A stretch of DNA of 26,261 nucleotides from a virus: IMG/VR virus record IMGVR_UViG_3300048556_000557, positions 1 to 26,261 of that record. One strand, given 5' to 3'. The notes beneath the pieces were generated by a model. It was not told the DNA's origin. It was given only the letters and a program-made list of their open reading frames with translations, and ran no database searches. Every line of letters begins with the position of its first letter. Positions within the stretch are counted from its first letter, which is position 1. This document shows positions 1-6,923 of the stretch, piece by piece. The position numbers and the translations under genes are program-made.

Positions 1-387
1 CAAGGCGGTACTAAGTACTTGGTTATGTCCAAGTCTGCACGTCGTGCTTTGACAACTAAGGCCCGTGCCTCCGCTCAGATCGACATTGCTCGTAACGAGT
101 TTGGCTATCAGCAGATGGTTTACGCCGGTCTGCCTGTCATCGAGCTTGATCGTGACCACCAGAACGCTGCAATCCTTGATTCCACCCCTGCTGATCAATC
201 GATCTATGTGGTGACCTTCGGCAATGACTTGCTGACTGGTATCCAGAACGGCGGCATTCAGGTTCGTGACTTGGGCGAAAGCACTGCTTCTCCTCAAATC
301 ATCGTTCGTGTTGAGTGGTATTGCGGACTGGCTATGGTTAATGGCCGTGCTGCTGCTCGCCTGACTAACGTTAACGCAACTGTCTGA
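1..387 (+). CDS. Major capsid protein, C-terminal part (5' end outside the window)
   Basis: The reading frame is open from base 1 and stops at TGA 385-387, leaving about 128 C-terminal residues. The segment RVEWYCGLAMVNGRAAARL near the end, and QNGGIQVRDLGE before it, match from memory the C-terminal pattern of major capsid proteins in many siphoviruses (an IQNGGIxVRDLGE block, then a VEWYxGLA block and a run of Arg/Ala). The protein would form the icosahedral shell. A perfect terminator follows 28 bases downstream, as expected for a very highly expressed late gene. A TTG at 19 could be read as a start, but the frame continues upstream of it, so this is a fragment of a longer gene. Family assignment is from memory; the HK97-type fold is inferred. 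Confidence 0.72.
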   Translation, partial: QGGTKYLVMSKSARRALTTKARASAQIDIARNEFGYQQMVYAGLPVIELDRDHQNAAILDSTPADQSIYVVTFGNDLLTGIQNGGIQVRDLGESTASPQIIVRVEWYCGLAMVNGRAAARLTNVNATV

Positions 388-414
388 TTTTTCCTTCTTA
401 CAATCAGCGACACT

Positions 415-437
415 GAGGGGCTTCGGCCCCTTTTTTT
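415..437 (+). terminator. Rho-independent terminator after the capsid gene
   Basis: Bases 417-421 (GGGGC) pair perfectly with 426-430 (GCCCC) around a TTCG tetraloop at 422-425, followed by seven T at 431-437. A UUCG-type loop closed by C-G is exceptionally stable. It ends transcription from the capsid gene. Confidence 0.95.
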
Positions 438-513
438 ATGTAATTGGGAACCTATTACAGACCAAGTTGCTAACAGTTGAGCACTAGGTTTTTAAAATTT
501 TTAGGTATTTATT

Positions 514-864
514 ATGGCTGCACGTTCTACGGGAATGTTCCCCCGCGAAAAGTTTGACATTGACGCTAACTTTCTTGTCACTGCAAGTGACACGACCCCT
601 GGCGTAACTCTTGCTAATATCAAGACCATCCGCGTTGGTCTTGTTAACACGACGATCACTGGCGACGCTACTGTTGTTTTCAACATTGGCGGCCAAGACG
701 TTACTTTCACTGCTAACGATTTCGACAAAAATGGTACTGCTATTGCTCACCTCCGTGGTGCTTTGTGTGATGCGGACAACCTCGTCAAGTACACAGCCAC
801 TGCTGGTTCCGGTACGGTCTCGGTAGGCACTGCTTTCCTCGATACAGTCGATAACGTCGGTTGA
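514..864 (+). CDS. Small structural-type protein, possible capsid decoration protein
   Basis: 116 residues starting MAARSTGMFPREKFDIDANF. The sequence is rich in Thr, Val, Ala and Gly with alternating hydrophobic residues, suggesting a beta-rich fold, and has no signal peptide or membrane segment. It lies directly after the capsid gene and has its own terminator at 886-912, so it sits between two terminators and probably has its own promoter or lives on readthrough. Codon use resembles the capsid gene (many C-ending codons), as in an abundant virion protein. I do not recognise the family. A head decoration or stabilising role is inferred only from position, size and composition. ATG 514 has no clear Shine-Dalgarno sequence; the upstream 75 bases are AT-rich, with a weak TAAAAT at 493-498. 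Confidence 0.7.
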   Translation: MAARSTGMFPREKFDIDANFLVTASDTTPGVTLANIKTIRVGLVNTTITGDATVVFNIGGQDVTFTANDFDKNGTAIAHLRGALCDADNLVKYTATAGSGTVSVGTAFLDTVDNVG

Positions 865-885
865 TTTAACAACATACGGAATAAT

Positions 886-912
886 AAGGGTGGCTAAGGT
901 CACCCTTTTTTT
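886..912 (+). terminator. Rho-independent terminator abutting the next start codon
   Basis: AAGGGTG at 886-892 pairs perfectly with CACCCTT at 901-907 around an 8-base loop, and the T run continues to 912. The ATG of the next gene is at 916, three bases beyond the T run, so any transcript entering from upstream carries this hairpin over the ribosome landing site. Confidence 0.9.
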
Positions 913-915
913 GTT

Positions 916-1155
916 ATGCATTTATCAAAGCTTCCCACAATCTTCGTTAAGGGTGGCGAAGAGCGCAAAGCGTTTTTTACTATCCAAGCAAAAGAGCTTA
1001 TTGCTGCCGGATGGGTAGAGAAAGGAACTGAAGAAAAAGTTGCTGAGCCTGTTGCTGAAGTAAAAGAAGAACCAAAAGTTGTTGTTGAAAAGCCTAAAGC
1101 TGAAGAGAAGCCTAAAGCACGTCGCGTTACAAAAAAGAAAGTTGAAGAATCATGA
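916..1155 (+). CDS. Small Lys/Glu/Pro-rich protein, unknown function
   Basis: 79 residues. The first 35 or so (MHLSKLPTIFVKGGEERKAF and following) look folded; from about residue 40 to the end the protein is a low-complexity tail of alternating Val, Glu, Lys, Pro and Ala ending in a basic RRVTKKK patch. Such a tail suggests an extended linker, perhaps binding nucleic acid or another virion protein. The gene begins three bases after a terminator T run and overlaps the next gene by four bases (ATGA), so the two are probably translationally coupled. Small proteins with an FVxGxERKxFxT N-terminus next to head genes occur in cyanophages, but I know no assigned role. Confidence 0.7.
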   Translation: MHLSKLPTIFVKGGEERKAFFTIQAKELIAAGWVEKGTEEKVAEPVAEVKEEPKVVVEKPKAEEKPKARRVTKKKVEES

Positions 1156-1337
1156 ACGATGAAGTTCTTTATGTGAAAGGCCCAAGATATCTTGACGGTG
1201 TTAATCTTGACGCCGACATTATTTCAGCTGAACCAAAGATCATTCGCCGGCAGGTAAGTGATCCTGTAAATGACGGAAGTCTTGGTAAACCTACATATGT
1301 TCCAGGTTCAAAGAACCTAGACGGCACACCTCTTTAA
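1152..1337 (+). CDS. Small hypothetical protein
   Basis: 61 residues, starting at an ATG that overlaps the previous stop in an ATGA junction. It contains two related pieces: GPRYLDGVNLD near residues 10-20 and GSKNLDGTPL at the C-terminus, an approximate G-x-x-x-LDG-x-x-L repeat. No domain, membrane segment or metal motif is visible. Its stop TAA (1335-1337) overlaps an ATA that opens the next frame. Position in the small-gene cluster after the head genes suggests a minor virion or assembly role, but nothing in the sequence shows it. Confidence 0.65.
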   Translation: MNDEVLYVKGPRYLDGVNLDADIISAEPKIIRRQVSDPVNDGSLGKPTYVPGSKNLDGTPL

Positions 1338-1375
1338 TAAAAGCGGAAGACTACAAAGAACTGCGTGGGCAAGTA

Positions 1376-1531
1376 ATGGCAATGCCTCTTTCTATTGCCA
1401 AAAGTCTTGGCAAGTCTAAAGCTAAGAAGAGCAAAGTAATTAGTGAATATGGCGGCAAGGCATCGCCTATCAAGAAAAAACCTTTCAATGGTGCAACCAA
1501 TCGCTTAAGGAGGAAAAAGAGTGGCCGCTAA
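1376..1531 (+). CDS. Small basic protein, unknown function; start uncertain
   Basis: 51 residues from ATG 1376, starting MAMPLSIAKSLGKSKAKKSK and ending with an Arg/Lys cluster. The frame is open upstream to 1289 and reads KAEDYKELRGQV just before the ATG, which looks like real protein. The ATA at 1337-1339 overlaps the preceding stop as TAATA, one base from the TAATG junctions used elsewhere here, so the true or ancestral start may be there (64 residues). The gene overlaps the next one by 11 bases, and its 3' end supplies that gene's AGGAGG ribosome binding site. Highly basic composition suggests contact with DNA or RNA; function unknown. Confidence 0.5.
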   Translation: MAMPLSIAKSLGKSKAKKSKVISEYGGKASPIKKKPFNGATNRLRRKKSGR

Positions 1532-1814
1532 AGGACGCACCGCCAAATTTTACGCTAGTAATCCTGAAGCGTATAAGAAGAAACTTGCTTATGATAAAAA
1601 ACGGAATGAGAAGCCAGCACAAAAGAAATATCGGGCGGAACTAGCTAGAGAGCGTAGAGCTAGAGGTGTTATGGGTAAAGGTGGTAAGGACGTAAGTCAT
1701 ACTGCCGACGGCAAATTTAAGATGGAAAACCCAAAAAGCAATAGGGCAAGAAATGGTCACGGCAAAAACGGTAGACTTGCTCCAGGTAAAGGTACTAAGA
1801 AATCTAAGCGGTAG
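1521..1814 (+). CDS. Small basic protein of a cyanophage-type family, unknown function
   Basis: 97 residues from GTG 1521, chosen because AGGAGG at 1508-1513 lies at good spacing upstream. About a third of the residues are Lys or Arg. It begins MAAKGRTAKFYASNPEAYKK, has a middle KKYRAELARERR helix and a VSHTADGKFKMENP segment, then an Asn/Gly/Lys-rich tail. From memory, proteins with the same order (KGRTAKFYxxNPEA, ELNxERR, DxSHTxDG) are widespread in cyanophages and usually annotated hypothetical. Its start lies inside the 3' end of the preceding small gene, implying coupling. A nucleic-acid-binding or structural role is only an inference. Confidence 0.8.
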   Translation: MAAKGRTAKFYASNPEAYKKKLAYDKKRNEKPAQKKYRAELARERRARGVMGKGGKDVSHTADGKFKMENPKSNRARNGHGKNGRLAPGKGTKKSKR

Positions 1815-1818
1815 GCAG

Positions 1819-1834
1819 ACTAGCCTAGTCATTT
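1819..1834 (+). repeat. Intergenic motif copy 1 upstream of the collagen-like gene
   Basis: ACTAGCCTAGTCATTT lies seven bases before the ATG at 1841. Including G1818 it contains a perfect inverted repeat, GACTAG and CTAGTC separated by one C. A close copy precedes the next fibre gene (2605-2619). Confidence 0.5.
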
Positions 1835-1840
1835 AGTGCA

Positions 1841-2599
1841 ATGGCGGTAAGGATAACCTCTGCAGAATCAATCAAGCAGGCTATTCTTGCTGATGTTTTA
1901 CTGCGTGAAATATTTGTCAAAGTACAGGTCAACCAAACAGGACTAGCACCAATTGCTTTAGGACCAAGTGTTGGTATTCTTGGTATTCCTTCAATTAGTG
2001 ATTTTGAAGCTACTTGGAAGCTTGCAATCATTGGTTTAACTAGTCTAGAATCTAAGCAAGTAGCAGATTCGCTTGAGAGAATATTTATTGGAGCGTCGTT
2101 CAAATTTTCTAATAACGACATCCAGGTTAGTATCTTTTCGCTGGCAACACGAGAAGTTTTAGAATCTGCAGAAGAACAGCAAAAATTAAAGAAAGATGCC
2201 CAGCGGTCAAAGAATCTTGAGAAGGCGATTGAATATGCTGAGAATTTAAAAAGCGGCATCGATGGCCAAAGAGGTATTCAAGGTATTGCAGGAGCAAAAG
2301 GCGAACCTGGACTACAAGGGCCACCGGGAAGAGATGGACAAGATCTTGTTGCTACTGAAGCCGAGCTTCATGACTTAAAGGATGTTTTTATTCCTGATCC
2401 AAGAGTTGGCCAGGTATTAACATGGGATGGAGCTAGTTGGGTTTCATTGTTTGTGCCACAAACGTACAGATATGCTGGAAGCGGTATAGAGGAAGCACCT
2501 AATGACGGTAATTATTATGTACGCCAAAACAAAGTTTGGATTCTGCTTTCTGAGGCATTAGGCAATACAGGTATCGAATCAGGAGACTTTGACCCGTAA
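1841..2599 (+). CDS. Collagen-like tail fibre or tail-associated protein
   Basis: 252 residues. Residues 1-105 form an N-terminal domain of unknown family, perhaps for attachment to the virion. Residues about 108-138 are a charged helical, probably coiled-coil, segment (EEQQKLKKDAQRSKNLEKAI). Residues 139-168 are ten uninterrupted Gly-X-Y triplets including GEP and GPP, a short collagen-like triple helix. The remainder has DPRVGQVLTWDGASWV, a motif common in phage fibre proteins, and a YYVRQNKVWILLSE segment. A coiled coil next to a collagen stretch implies a trimeric fibre. ATG 1841 follows the inverted repeat and has no clear Shine-Dalgarno sequence. Confidence 0.8.
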   Translation: MAVRITSAESIKQAILADVLLREIFVKVQVNQTGLAPIALGPSVGILGIPSISDFEATWKLAIIGLTSLESKQVADSLERIFIGASFKFSNNDIQVSIFSLATREVLESAEEQQKLKKDAQRSKNLEKAIEYAENLKSGIDGQRGIQGIAGAKGEPGLQGPPGRDGQDLVATEAELHDLKDVFIPDPRVGQVLTWDGASWVSLFVPQTYRYAGSGIEEAPNDGNYYVRQNKVWILLSEALGNTGIESGDFDP

Positions 2600-2604
2600 G
2601 GAAT

Positions 2605-2619
2605 ACTAGTCTAGCATTT
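2605..2619 (+). repeat. Intergenic motif copy 2 upstream of the second fibre gene
   Basis: ACTAGTCTAGCATTT matches copy 1 at 1819-1834 except for one substitution and one missing base. It ends eight bases before the ATG at 2628. The repeat occupies the same place before two consecutive fibre genes. Confidence 0.5.
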
Positions 2620-2627
2620 TTACGTCG

Positions 2628-3761
2628 ATGCCAACCCCCGCTAATCGTGCAAAGATACAGGTAGCAAGGGGTTCCTTTACGAATATTTCTGCTAGCCTTT
2701 CCGATCTGCTTGATGGAGAGCTTTGTTACGCAAAAGACGAGAATAGACTTTATGTGGTTGAGGGTACAACCCTTACACCAGTAACGGCAGAAGACGATGA
2801 TGTTTTAGTCGAAGTACATAATCAATCTGGTTCAGATATTGTAAAAGGCAAGCCTGTCTATGTCAGCGGGACTCATAGTTCAGGTAAGCCAATTGTTGAA
2901 TTAGCTGATAATAATGGATCAGGAACTTATCCGGCGATTGGCCTTGTCCATGAAACAATTACGAATGGTGCTGATGGCAAAGTAATCATCAGTGGCTTGC
3001 TCACAAATATAGCTACAAGTACTTTAGGTAGCGCCGGAGATGCTCTTTATATTGATTCTACTGCCGGTGGTTTAACTACAACAAGACCTACTGCTGCAAC
3101 AGAAAAAGTACAAAAAGTTGGATTAATTACAAGGTCACATGCTTCAAATGGCAGTATTATAATTATTGGTGCTGGACGTACAAATGATATTAACAATGAA
3201 CTTGTTGCATTAACAGGTGTTAGTTTAAACGCTACTAATTTAGGAACGTTTACTGGATTAACAATTCCAGATAATCAAGACATTAAAAATGCACTGCAAG
3301 CATTAGAAACTAAAGCAGAAACGGCTATTGTTGATGCTGATATTTCCGCAACAGCTGAAATTGCGGTAAGCAAACTAGCAAATGGCACCGTTAACCAAGT
3401 ACTGGTTACTGACGGCACAGATGTTAGCTGGTCCGATAATTTAACGATTGCCGGCAATCTCACAGTTTCCGGCACAACTACTACTATTGATTCACAGACT
3501 CTTACTATTGAAGATAAAAATATTGAACTTGCAAAAGTCACGACCCCAACAGACGTTACTGCCGACGGCGGTGGTATTACATTAAAAGGCACGACCGACA
3601 AAACAATTAATTGGATTGACGCAACTGATGCATGGACATTTAGTGAGCATATTAATATTGCAGATACAAAAGAATATAGAATGAATGGCACAGCCGTTTT
3701 AGCTTATTCTGGATCAGACAAGATTCTTGATAACGTTATTGTTGACGGTGGCACGTACTAA
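2628..3761 (+). CDS. Tail fibre or virion structural protein of cyanophage type
   Basis: 377 residues. The N-terminus (MPTPANRAKIQVARGSFTNI, then LLDGELCYAKDENRLYVVEG) is a variant of the short attachment module of phage fibres (x-GEL-x-Y-x-x-x-x-x-RLYV). Residues about 50-180 are a beta-rich domain containing VKGKPVYVSG. The C-terminal half has the segments LTVSGTTTTIDSQTLTIEDK and GGITLKGTTDKTINW, which I recall as recurrent in cyanophage structural proteins. No enzymatic motif is visible. It probably forms a fibre shaft or adaptor. The C-terminus reads naturally to VDGGTY, so the gene appears intact. Confidence 0.82.
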   Translation: MPTPANRAKIQVARGSFTNISASLSDLLDGELCYAKDENRLYVVEGTTLTPVTAEDDDVLVEVHNQSGSDIVKGKPVYVSGTHSSGKPIVELADNNGSGTYPAIGLVHETITNGADGKVIISGLLTNIATSTLGSAGDALYIDSTAGGLTTTRPTAATEKVQKVGLITRSHASNGSIIIIGAGRTNDINNELVALTGVSLNATNLGTFTGLTIPDNQDIKNALQALETKAETAIVDADISATAEIAVSKLANGTVNQVLVTDGTDVSWSDNLTIAGNLTVSGTTTTIDSQTLTIEDKNIELAKVTTPTDVTADGGGITLKGTTDKTINWIDATDAWTFSEHINIADTKEYRMNGTAVLAYSGSDKILDNVIVDGGTY

Positions 3762-3777
3762 TCGGTAACCTAGTTCG

Positions 3778-3791
3778 CCGTTATATAACGG
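3778..3791. promoter_or_regulatory. Perfect 14-base palindrome in a fibre-gene spacer
   Basis: CCGTTATATAACGG is its own reverse complement and sits in the 64-base gap between two fibre genes. No T run follows, so it is not a standard terminator. It could be an operator, a processing hairpin or a recombination linker; nothing visible decides between these. The downstream gene at 3826 has an AAGGGAG ribosome binding site. Confidence 0.35.
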
Positions 3792-3825
3792 TGTACCGGC
3801 CTACATAGGCACAAAAGGGAGCCAC

Positions 3826-4290
3826 ATGGCTAACACTATCAAACTAAGGCGTTCCGCAACGTCTGGGGCGGTTCCTACGGCTAGTCAGCTTGCCTTAGGC
3901 GAGTTAGCGATGAATACTTTCGATGGAAAGTTATTCATTAAAACAGATCAAAGTGGTACAGAGTCAATCGCTGAGATTGGCGCAGGTGGTAGCACAGTTA
4001 CGATTGCAAGCACGCCTCCAGGAAGTCCTAATGTAGGAGATATCTATTGGGATGATGTTGATGGTTCAGCATACATCTATTACGATGACAGCGACACTCA
4101 GCAATGGGTATCATTAAGTGCTGCAGCTTCAGCAGTTGATTCTGCATTTATTGAAACTCCGCAATCTATTTCAACTGATAAAACAATTGCTGCTAGTACA
4201 AATGCAGGAATGATGGGACCGACAGTTGCCATCAATTCAGGTATATCTATTACTGTCGGAGCTAATTCTCAACTTACTGTGCTTAACTAA
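3826..4290 (+). CDS. Tail fibre-type protein with N-terminal attachment module
   Basis: 154 residues starting MANTIKLRRSATSGAVPTAS, continuing LALGELAMNTFDGKLFIKTD. This IKLRRS...GELA-N-x-x-DGKLFIK module is very common at the N-terminus of phage tail fibres and is thought to anchor them to the virion. Residues about 60-90 (TPPGSPNVGDIYWDDVDG, then YIYYDDSDTQQWVSL) match a second common fibre motif (PxxPxxGDxWxD ... WV). The C-terminal 50 residues are Ser/Thr/Ala-rich and beta-like. It is short for a fibre and may be an adaptor for a longer neighbour. AAGGGAG just upstream of ATG 3826 is a good Shine-Dalgarno sequence, one of the few in the tail region. Confidence 0.8.
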   Translation: MANTIKLRRSATSGAVPTASQLALGELAMNTFDGKLFIKTDQSGTESIAEIGAGGSTVTIASTPPGSPNVGDIYWDDVDGSAYIYYDDSDTQQWVSLSAAASAVDSAFIETPQSISTDKTIAASTNAGMMGPTVAINSGISITVGANSQLTVLN

Positions 4291-4292
4291 TC

Positions 4293-4826
4293 ATGGCATA
4301 CGGAAAAATTAAAGCAGATTCACTCGTTTATGACAACAGTGGCTCTGATGTAGAAGTAACTCTGCAAAGTCTAACGACTAAACTTGGATCATCAGATATT
4401 GGATCAACTGTTCAAGCCTTTGATGCTGATACTGCGAAAACAGATGTAGCTCAAACATTTACATCTTTGCAAACACTGAATGCAGGACTAAGTGTTGATG
4501 GCCCTTACAAGCAAACAGCAGAAGCAGTGAGTGCTCTTGATATTGATCTTGCTACTGGCAACTATTTTACAAAAGCGATTAGCACCTCCTCCACAGTTAC
4601 TTTCAGCAACCCACCAGCCTCTGGCACTGTTGGTTCCTTTACTTTAGAACTCGTTTTGACTGGTGCATCTACAGTTATTACGTGGCCAGGTAGTGTTTAT
4701 TGGAATAATGATGCCGGTCAAACGGCACCAACCCTTGTTGATGCACGCACTCACCTCTTTATGTTTGTTACCACCGATGGTGGTACTAAATATCGCGGTG
4801 CTGTCCTAAGTAATTACACGGCTTGA
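4293..4826 (+). CDS. Tail fibre-type structural protein
   Basis: 177 residues, two bases after the previous stop. Residues about 80-177 contain ALDIDLATGNYFTKAI, TVTFSNPPASGTVGSFTLEL, ITWPGSVYWNNDAG and HLFMFVTTDGGTKYRG. This is a well-known phage module seen at the C-terminus of many cyanophage fibre proteins (LDxxxGNYFTKTI...FTLE...ITWPxSVxWxxxxAP...FxTxDGG-x-x-RG). It is a beta-rich domain, presumably in a trimeric fibre. The N-terminal 70 residues resemble the coiled shaft linkers of such proteins. No catalytic residues are visible. Confidence 0.82.
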   Translation: MAYGKIKADSLVYDNSGSDVEVTLQSLTTKLGSSDIGSTVQAFDADTAKTDVAQTFTSLQTLNAGLSVDGPYKQTAEAVSALDIDLATGNYFTKAISTSSTVTFSNPPASGTVGSFTLELVLTGASTVITWPGSVYWNNDAGQTAPTLVDARTHLFMFVTTDGGTKYRGAVLSNYTA

Positions 4827-4827
4827 T

Positions 4828-6825
4828 ATGGATCCTATTACACAACAAACAGTATTAGCTGCAGCAGGTGCAGCAGGTGCAGGTCCGCTTTATGTTGATG
4901 ATGTTTTTAGTACTTATGTATATGAGGGTACAGGGCTATCCAAGCAAATTACAAATGGACTTGATTTAGCTGGTGAAAAGGGGTTAGTTTGGTTTAAAGC
5001 TAGAGAGTCCTTATCTTCACCTTACACTAATCTTGAATTGCACTGTTTATTTGATAATGTTAGAACAGGAGCTACTGGTGGAAGCGCAGGTGGAGGTGGT
5101 AGATTACGAACGGACTCGAGCCAAGGGGCTCAGCCAGATACTTATTTAGACTCATATAATTCTAATGGATTCACAATTACACCAAATTCTACGGAGAGTG
5201 CTGCAAATCTTATTAACCAGAGTGGAAAAGAATTCGTCTCTTGGTCATTCCGCAAAGCGCCTGGTTTCTTTGATGTAGTTACATATAACGGTGACCCAAA
5301 TGGCAACCCTCAAAGCATTTCTCATAATTTAGGCAGTGTGCCTGGGATGATACTGGTTAAAAGAACTGACACTACTGAAAATTGGCATGTTTATCATAGG
5401 TCTACTGGTGCTACTAAGTATTTAATTTTAGATGCTAATAATTATGAAGCTAGCGGATCTAGCATCTGGAACAACACAACACCTACGTCCACTAATTTTA
5501 CTGTTGGTACTAATGGTGCCGTAAATGGCTCTGGCGGCACCTACGTTGCCTACATCTTTGCCCATGACGACGCACAATTTGGCACGGATGGTGATGAAAG
5601 CATTATTAAATGTGGCAATTATACGGGAAACTACACAAGCACTTCTCCTATTAATCTAGGGTTTGAGCCGAGCTTTGTAATTATCAAGGGTACATCCGAG
5701 AACACCGATTTTGACTGGAGAATGTTTGACAATATGCGGGGTGTAAACACTGGAAGTAATGATATATCACTCTGTGCTAACACAGCGTCCGTAGAATTAG
5801 CCGGTACTAACTATGACCGCGACTATATTAGTTTTACTCCGACAGGCTTTGAGGTAAAGTCTAACGACAATTCGGTTGCTCAATCAGGTAAAAACTTCAT
5901 CTACATGGCAATCCGCCGTCCGAATAAGCCGCCTGAAGCTGCAACGGAAGTGTTTGCTATTGATACAGGAAATGGATCTTCATCTATCCCAACATGGGAC
6001 AGCGGGTTTCCTGTTGACATGGCGCTTGCCAAAAGCACCAGCAATGGTGACAGCTTTATGCCAGCAAGACTTATCGGGTCTAAACAATTAAAACCTACTG
6101 GACATGCTATCGAAAGTAGTGACGGTTCTTTAACTTGGGACTCAAATGCAGGATGGGCTAAGGACTACAACAGTGCTTATATTTCTTACATGTTCAAACG
6201 TGCCCCAGGTTTCTTTGATGTAGTTGCTTATCCGGGTGAAGGAGGAAGTAACAGGTCTGTAGCACACAATTTAACCGTAACGCCAACGTTGTGGATTACT
6301 AGAAATAGATTGTCAATTGGAGGTTGGTATGCCAACTACACAGTAGTTGATGGCAGTTGGGATTATCTAAGACTTGATAACGACGGATCAGTAACTGGTG
6401 TAGGAGGTGGCCTTACATTACCTACGTCAACAGCATTTTTTGTAGATTCAAGTGGTGGGAGTGATATCAGTGGTGACACTTATATCGCTTACCTATTTGC
6501 AACCCTACCCGGCATCAGTAAAGTAGGTACTTATTCTGGTGATACTGGAAATGCAGTTAACGTTGACTGCGGGTTTACGAATGGTGCCAGGTTTGTATTA
6601 ATCAAAAGAACCGATAGCTCTGGCCATTGGTATCTTTGGGATACAACTCGTGGTTACAATGGAACCACTGATAACTTCTTACTGGTAAATAGTCCCTCAG
6701 GGGAAAACGCTAATATAGCCAATATTGATGATCATCTTGACGCATTACCTGCAGGATTTACCGTAAGAGCTTCGTCAGGAGTTAATACTTCTGGTGCAAC
6801 CTACATCTTCCTTGCAATCGCTTAA
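4828..6825 (+). CDS. Large adhesin or tail protein with repeated DUF7483-like domains
   Basis: 665 residues, starting one base after the previous stop. It contains repeated units with a similar order: a Gly-x-Tyr-x-Gly strand, HNLG or a CGF equivalent, then a hydrophobic strand such as MILVKR or VLIKR, an aromatic W-x-x-x-D segment, and finally SGGTYVAYIFA or a variant. Units begin near residues 144 (APGFFDVV), 256 (ESIIKCGNYTG), 458 (APGFFDVVAYPG) and 561 (LPGISKVGTYSG). The N-terminal unit includes GFTITPN and FVSWSFRKAPGFF. From memory this is the DUF7483 type of phage and metagenomic virion proteins. A role in host recognition is inferred from its place among fibre genes. Its last residues, TYIFLAIA, reappear in the scar just downstream. 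Confidence 0.78.
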   Translation: MDPITQQTVLAAAGAAGAGPLYVDDVFSTYVYEGTGLSKQITNGLDLAGEKGLVWFKARESLSSPYTNLELHCLFDNVRTGATGGSAGGGGRLRTDSSQGAQPDTYLDSYNSNGFTITPNSTESAANLINQSGKEFVSWSFRKAPGFFDVVTYNGDPNGNPQSISHNLGSVPGMILVKRTDTTENWHVYHRSTGATKYLILDANNYEASGSSIWNNTTPTSTNFTVGTNGAVNGSGGTYVAYIFAHDDAQFGTDGDESIIKCGNYTGNYTSTSPINLGFEPSFVIIKGTSENTDFDWRMFDNMRGVNTGSNDISLCANTASVELAGTNYDRDYISFTPTGFEVKSNDNSVAQSGKNFIYMAIRRPNKPPEAATEVFAIDTGNGSSSIPTWDSGFPVDMALAKSTSNGDSFMPARLIGSKQLKPTGHAIESSDGSLTWDSNAGWAKDYNSAYISYMFKRAPGFFDVVAYPGEGGSNRSVAHNLTVTPTLWITRNRLSIGGWYANYTVVDGSWDYLRLDNDGSVTGVGGGLTLPTSTAFFVDSSGGSDISGDTYIAYLFATLPGISKVGTYSGDTGNAVNVDCGFTNGARFVLIKRTDSSGHWYLWDTTRGYNGTTDNFLLVNSPSGENANIANIDDHLDALPAGFTVRASSGVNTSGATYIFLAIA

Positions 6826-6837
6826 ACATAACTAACT

Positions 6838-6921
6838 ATGGAAATTAGAAATCGATCAAATTTAGCCTCCGCTACCCTTCATGCTAGTGGCGGCACCTAC
6901 TTATTCCTCGCCATTGCTTAA
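6838..6921 (+). pseudogene. 27-codon recombination scar joining the start of the chaperone gene to the end of the DUF7483-like gene
   Basis: The frame begins ATGGAAATTAGAAATCG (MEIRNR), the same first six residues as the gene at 6924, and ends SGGTYLFLAIA followed by TAA, closely matching the last residues of the upstream gene (SGATYIFLAIA). Between them are about ten residues. The simplest reading is that this segment held another copy of each gene and lost everything between the start of one chaperone-type gene and the end of a second DUF7483-type gene. It is therefore a remnant, although a 27-residue peptide could still be made. Confidence 0.6.
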
Positions 6922-6923
6922 TC

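Noticed and set aside
3275-3691. Long minus-strand frame of 138 codons
   Set aside because: It is antisense to a well-supported fibre gene and its Ser/Val-rich product mirrors the repetitive Thr/Asp codons of that gene; similar shadows occur at 484-921, 7566-8033 and 25792-26238.
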